64,000 nucleotides of DNA, from contig PLZU01000087.1 of the NCBI GenBank assembly GCA_003152275.1, forward strand, positions 42,357 through 106,356. Direction: 5' to 3'. This DNA comes from Actinomycetota bacterium (GTDB taxonomy: Bacteria > Actinomycetota > Thermoleophilia > Gaiellales > Gaiellaceae). Of this stretch, positions 62,356 to 64,000 are shown one piece after another. The notes under the pieces are model-generated. The model did no database searches, had not been told where the DNA came from, and saw nothing but the letters and a program-made list of their open reading frames with translations. Each line of letters begins with the position of its first letter. Position 1 is the first letter of the stretch. The position numbers and the translations under genes are program-made.

Positions 62356-62685
62356 TCCCCTCGTTACCCCCGCTCCCCAGCGGGTTCCGGGCGGACAGTG
62401 GCACGTCGGTGCGCCGCTTGCAATAGGCCGTTCGGCCTACTCGATGTGACAACGTGGACACAAACGGACATGCGCACGGCGACGCGCGCAACACGAAACG
62501 CCGCGATATCACTCGAAACTGATCGCGCAGGTGACGAGCCTTCATCGCGCCCGTGCAGCACGACGAGGCAACGCTCCCTTAACAAACGAGATCGACGAGG
62601 AAACCGTTCGTCGCGAGGGCAGTGATCAAGGCATTCGCAGCGGGAATCCTGCGTTTTCCCGCGAAGACCCCTCAGCAGCCCTCGC
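62356..62685. other. 330-bp non-coding region between the two giant-type genes
   Basis: No convincing gene lies here. The G+C drops compared with the flanks. Contents are the dyad at 62424-62439, an A-rich stretch, and a 7-bp hairpin (GCGGGAA/TTCCCGC, 62640-62662) just after the stop of the upstream gene. That hairpin lacks a T-tract on the minus strand, so it is at best a weak terminator. The promoter of the 36.6-kb gene is expected in this interval; I cannot assign -35/-10 boxes with confidence. Confidence 0.6.
62424..62439. promoter_or_regulatory. Dyad TAGGCCG-TT-CGGCCTA upstream of the giant gene
   Basis: Two 7-nt arms, TAGGCCG and CGGCCTA, flank TT. The element lies 69 nt upstream of the GTG at 62355. 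Symmetry and position suit a regulator site for the giant gene, or an RNA hairpin if it is in the 5' leader. Function is inferred from position only. Confidence 0.45.
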
Positions 62686-64000
62686 TCAGGACCGGTTGTA
62701 AAGGTCCAGTGCCCAGTTGTTCAACAGCGTCGCGTAGGCGGCAGTAATCGTTTTTCCGCTGGCTTGCGTGACCTGGCTCATGAATTGACTGAGCTTCGCG
62801 CGGGCGCTGTTGCCGTTCTTCGCGCTGTTGAGAGTGGTGATCAGCGCTGACTGCGTGGACGCGCTTGTGATGAAGCCGCGCTTCGCTCCGTCGTTCACAG
62901 CGTTGATCATGCCGTTCAGCGTCGGGTGGATCGTGAAGGTAATCGCCTTGGTCGTAACGTTTCCGGCCTTGTCGGTCGCCGTGATGGTGACGGTGTGCAC
63001 GCCGGAGGTCAACTGGTCGACGTCGATCGTGCCGCCGCTCGCCGAAATCGTCTGGCTCTCGACGTTCCCGTGTGAGGAGATCACGCCGTTGAGATCCGTT
63101 GCTGTCCACGTAAGCGTGATCGGCGTCCCGACGTCGTAGTAGGTGCCGTTGTTCGGGGTATTGAGGCCAATCGTGATCGCCGGGCCCGTGCGGTCCAGAA
63201 TCACGCGCTGCGTCGCGGTGAACGTGTTGCCGGATTTGTCGGTGACCATGACGTAGACGGTGTCCGTCGCGTCGGGCGCCGGGAGCGTCATGGACGCTGA
63301 GGTCGCGTAGGTCGTCCAGGCCGACCACGTCACACTGTCGAGCGACGTCCGGTACATGTACAAACCGGCGTTAGCGTCAGCAAACGAGAGCGCGAGCGAC
63401 ACAGTCGGATTGTTGGTGAGCGCCGTGTTCGAGGCCGCGCCGTTGACCGTGAAGGTGCCCGTCGGTACAACGGTATCGAGGGTGAGCGTCGGCGTCGACA
63501 GCACCACCGGCGAGATGTTGCCGTACTTGTCCTGCTGGTTGGCGATGACCGTGTAGACCCCGTCTGAGTAGCCGGTGAGATCGACGGAGATCGTGAAGGT
63601 TCCGGTCACGGGGTCGAGATAGCCGTCGCCGACGATCGCGCTCGTGGGGCCGTCGAGCTCGTAGGTGACGTAGTTACCTGGGTTGCCGGTGATCGTGAGA
63701 CCCGCTGTCGTGCGGCCGGCCAGTCCGACATAGCCAGGAACGGCGACCCCGACCGCGCTGGGCAGAGCCGTGTTCTTGACTGCCGTCGTCGTCCCCAGTG
63801 CGCTTGTGAGTCCGCTCAGGGTGAGCGTCGCAGTGGCTGTCAGCGTTCCGTCGGACAGCGAGGACACGTCGATGAGGATCGATAGCTTCCCATCCGAGCC
63901 GATCGCGCCGCTCCCGGAGACTGACTTCGCGCCGTTCGAGATGGTGTAGAGAGCGACTGCACCGATTGCGCCCGTGATCACGAGCGGCGCGACCGTTTGG
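62686..64000 (-). CDS. Second exported Ig-like/FIMAH surface protein (5' part beyond the window)
   Basis: The frame is open to the window edge, so the N-terminus is missing; at least 438 residues are visible. They form four to five Ig-like units (for example VYVMVTDKSGNTFTATQRV and HTVTITATDKAGNVTTKA), then a FIMAH-like C-terminus ending NWALDLYNRS. The last ~190 residues align by eye along their full length with the end of the 12,190-residue protein, including the 'DRTGP' or 'DTIGP' hinge and the INAVN start of the last domain. The two genes are therefore tandem paralogues at least at the C-terminus. The GTG at 63981 is an internal codon, not the real start. Confidence 0.88.
   Translation of the reverse strand, partial: QTVAPLVITGAIGAVALYTISNGAKSVSGSGAIGSDGKLSILIDVSSLSDGTLTATATLTLSGLTSALGTTTAVKNTALPSAVGVAVPGYVGLAGRTTAGLTITGNPGNYVTYELDGPTSAIVGDGYLDPVTGTFTISVDLTGYSDGVYTVIANQQDKYGNISPVVLSTPTLTLDTVVPTGTFTVNGAASNTALTNNPTVSLALSFADANAGLYMYRTSLDSVTWSAWTTYATSASMTLPAPDATDTVYVMVTDKSGNTFTATQRVILDRTGPAITIGLNTPNNGTYYDVGTPITLTWTATDLNGVISSHGNVESQTISASGGTIDVDQLTSGVHTVTITATDKAGNVTTKAITFTIHPTLNGMINAVNDGAKRGFITSASTQSALITTLNSAKNGNSARAKLSQFMSQVTQASGKTITAAYATLLNNWALDLYNRS
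62689..62925 (-). other. FIMAH-like C-terminal domain of the second surface protein
   Basis: About 78 residues: LNGMINAVNDG..., QSALITTLNSA, GNSARAKLSQFMSQV, GKTITAAYATLLNNW and LDLYNR. Close to the domain at 25786-26030, roughly half identical by eye with one 4-residue gap. Confidence 0.7.

Overview
The window is GC-rich chromosomal DNA, most likely from an actinobacterium and probably from the class Thermoleophilia (inference). The grounds are: two genes of the F420/deazaflavin enzyme families; exported proteins with collagen-like and paired 'YQW..C' Ig-like modules; GTG/TTG starts; and many genes whose only upstream signal is a TAGNCT -10 hexamer 6-9 nt before the start codon, the layout of leaderless mRNAs. 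I see no insertion sequences, CRISPR arrays or phage genes.

Left part (1-23.2 kb). After a cyclophilin lipoprotein and a tRNA-Cys comes a two-armed catabolic region. The minus-strand arm encodes an M20 N-carbamoyl-amino-acid hydrolase, a Ddn-like deazaflavin protein, an MFS transporter, an F420-type LLM oxidoreductase and an S9 peptidase. The plus-strand arm encodes an NMT1/THI5-type ABC importer (permease, ATPase, permease, binding protein), a dihydropyrimidinase/hydantoinase, a 28-residue lipoprotein and an NCS1 nucleobase permease. A polysaccharide-deacetylase/PuuE-like hydrolase and an agmatinase-type ureohydrolase follow on the minus strand. Next are a GH25 lysozyme-like exported protein, a cytosine-deaminase-like amidohydrolase, a small NAD(P) oxidoreductase, and a secreted collagen-Hcp fusion. 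A divergent pair follows: methylmalonate-semialdehyde dehydrogenase and a class III aminotransferase. Together these supply uptake, ring opening, decarbamoylation, transamination and semialdehyde oxidation, that is, reductive pyrimidine (or hydantoin) degradation through beta-alanine or beta-aminoisobutyrate. The usual first enzyme, dihydropyrimidine dehydrogenase, is not in the window; two deazaflavin-type oxidoreductases are.

Middle (23.2-25.8 kb). A 45-residue zinc-ribbon protein, an unrecognised ~130-residue protein and a PBP2-type transpeptidase.

Right part (25.8-64 kb). One uninterrupted minus-strand frame of 12,190 codons fills 36.6 kb. It encodes a giant exported surface protein. From N to C terminus it has: a membrane-spanning signal; a Pro/Ala/Ser/Thr-rich linker; several thousand residues of beta-strand repeats with inserted cysteine-pair modules; Calx-beta-like and phage-tail-like repeats; an RTX-like glycine/aspartate region; Ig-like domains; and a FIMAH-like C-terminal domain. 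A 330-bp non-coding gap with a dyad symmetry separates it from a second gene in the same orientation. That gene is cut by the window edge and ends in a paralogous Ig-FIMAH tail, so this is a tandem locus of (probably) giant surface proteins. No dedicated secretion or sortase gene is visible beside it.
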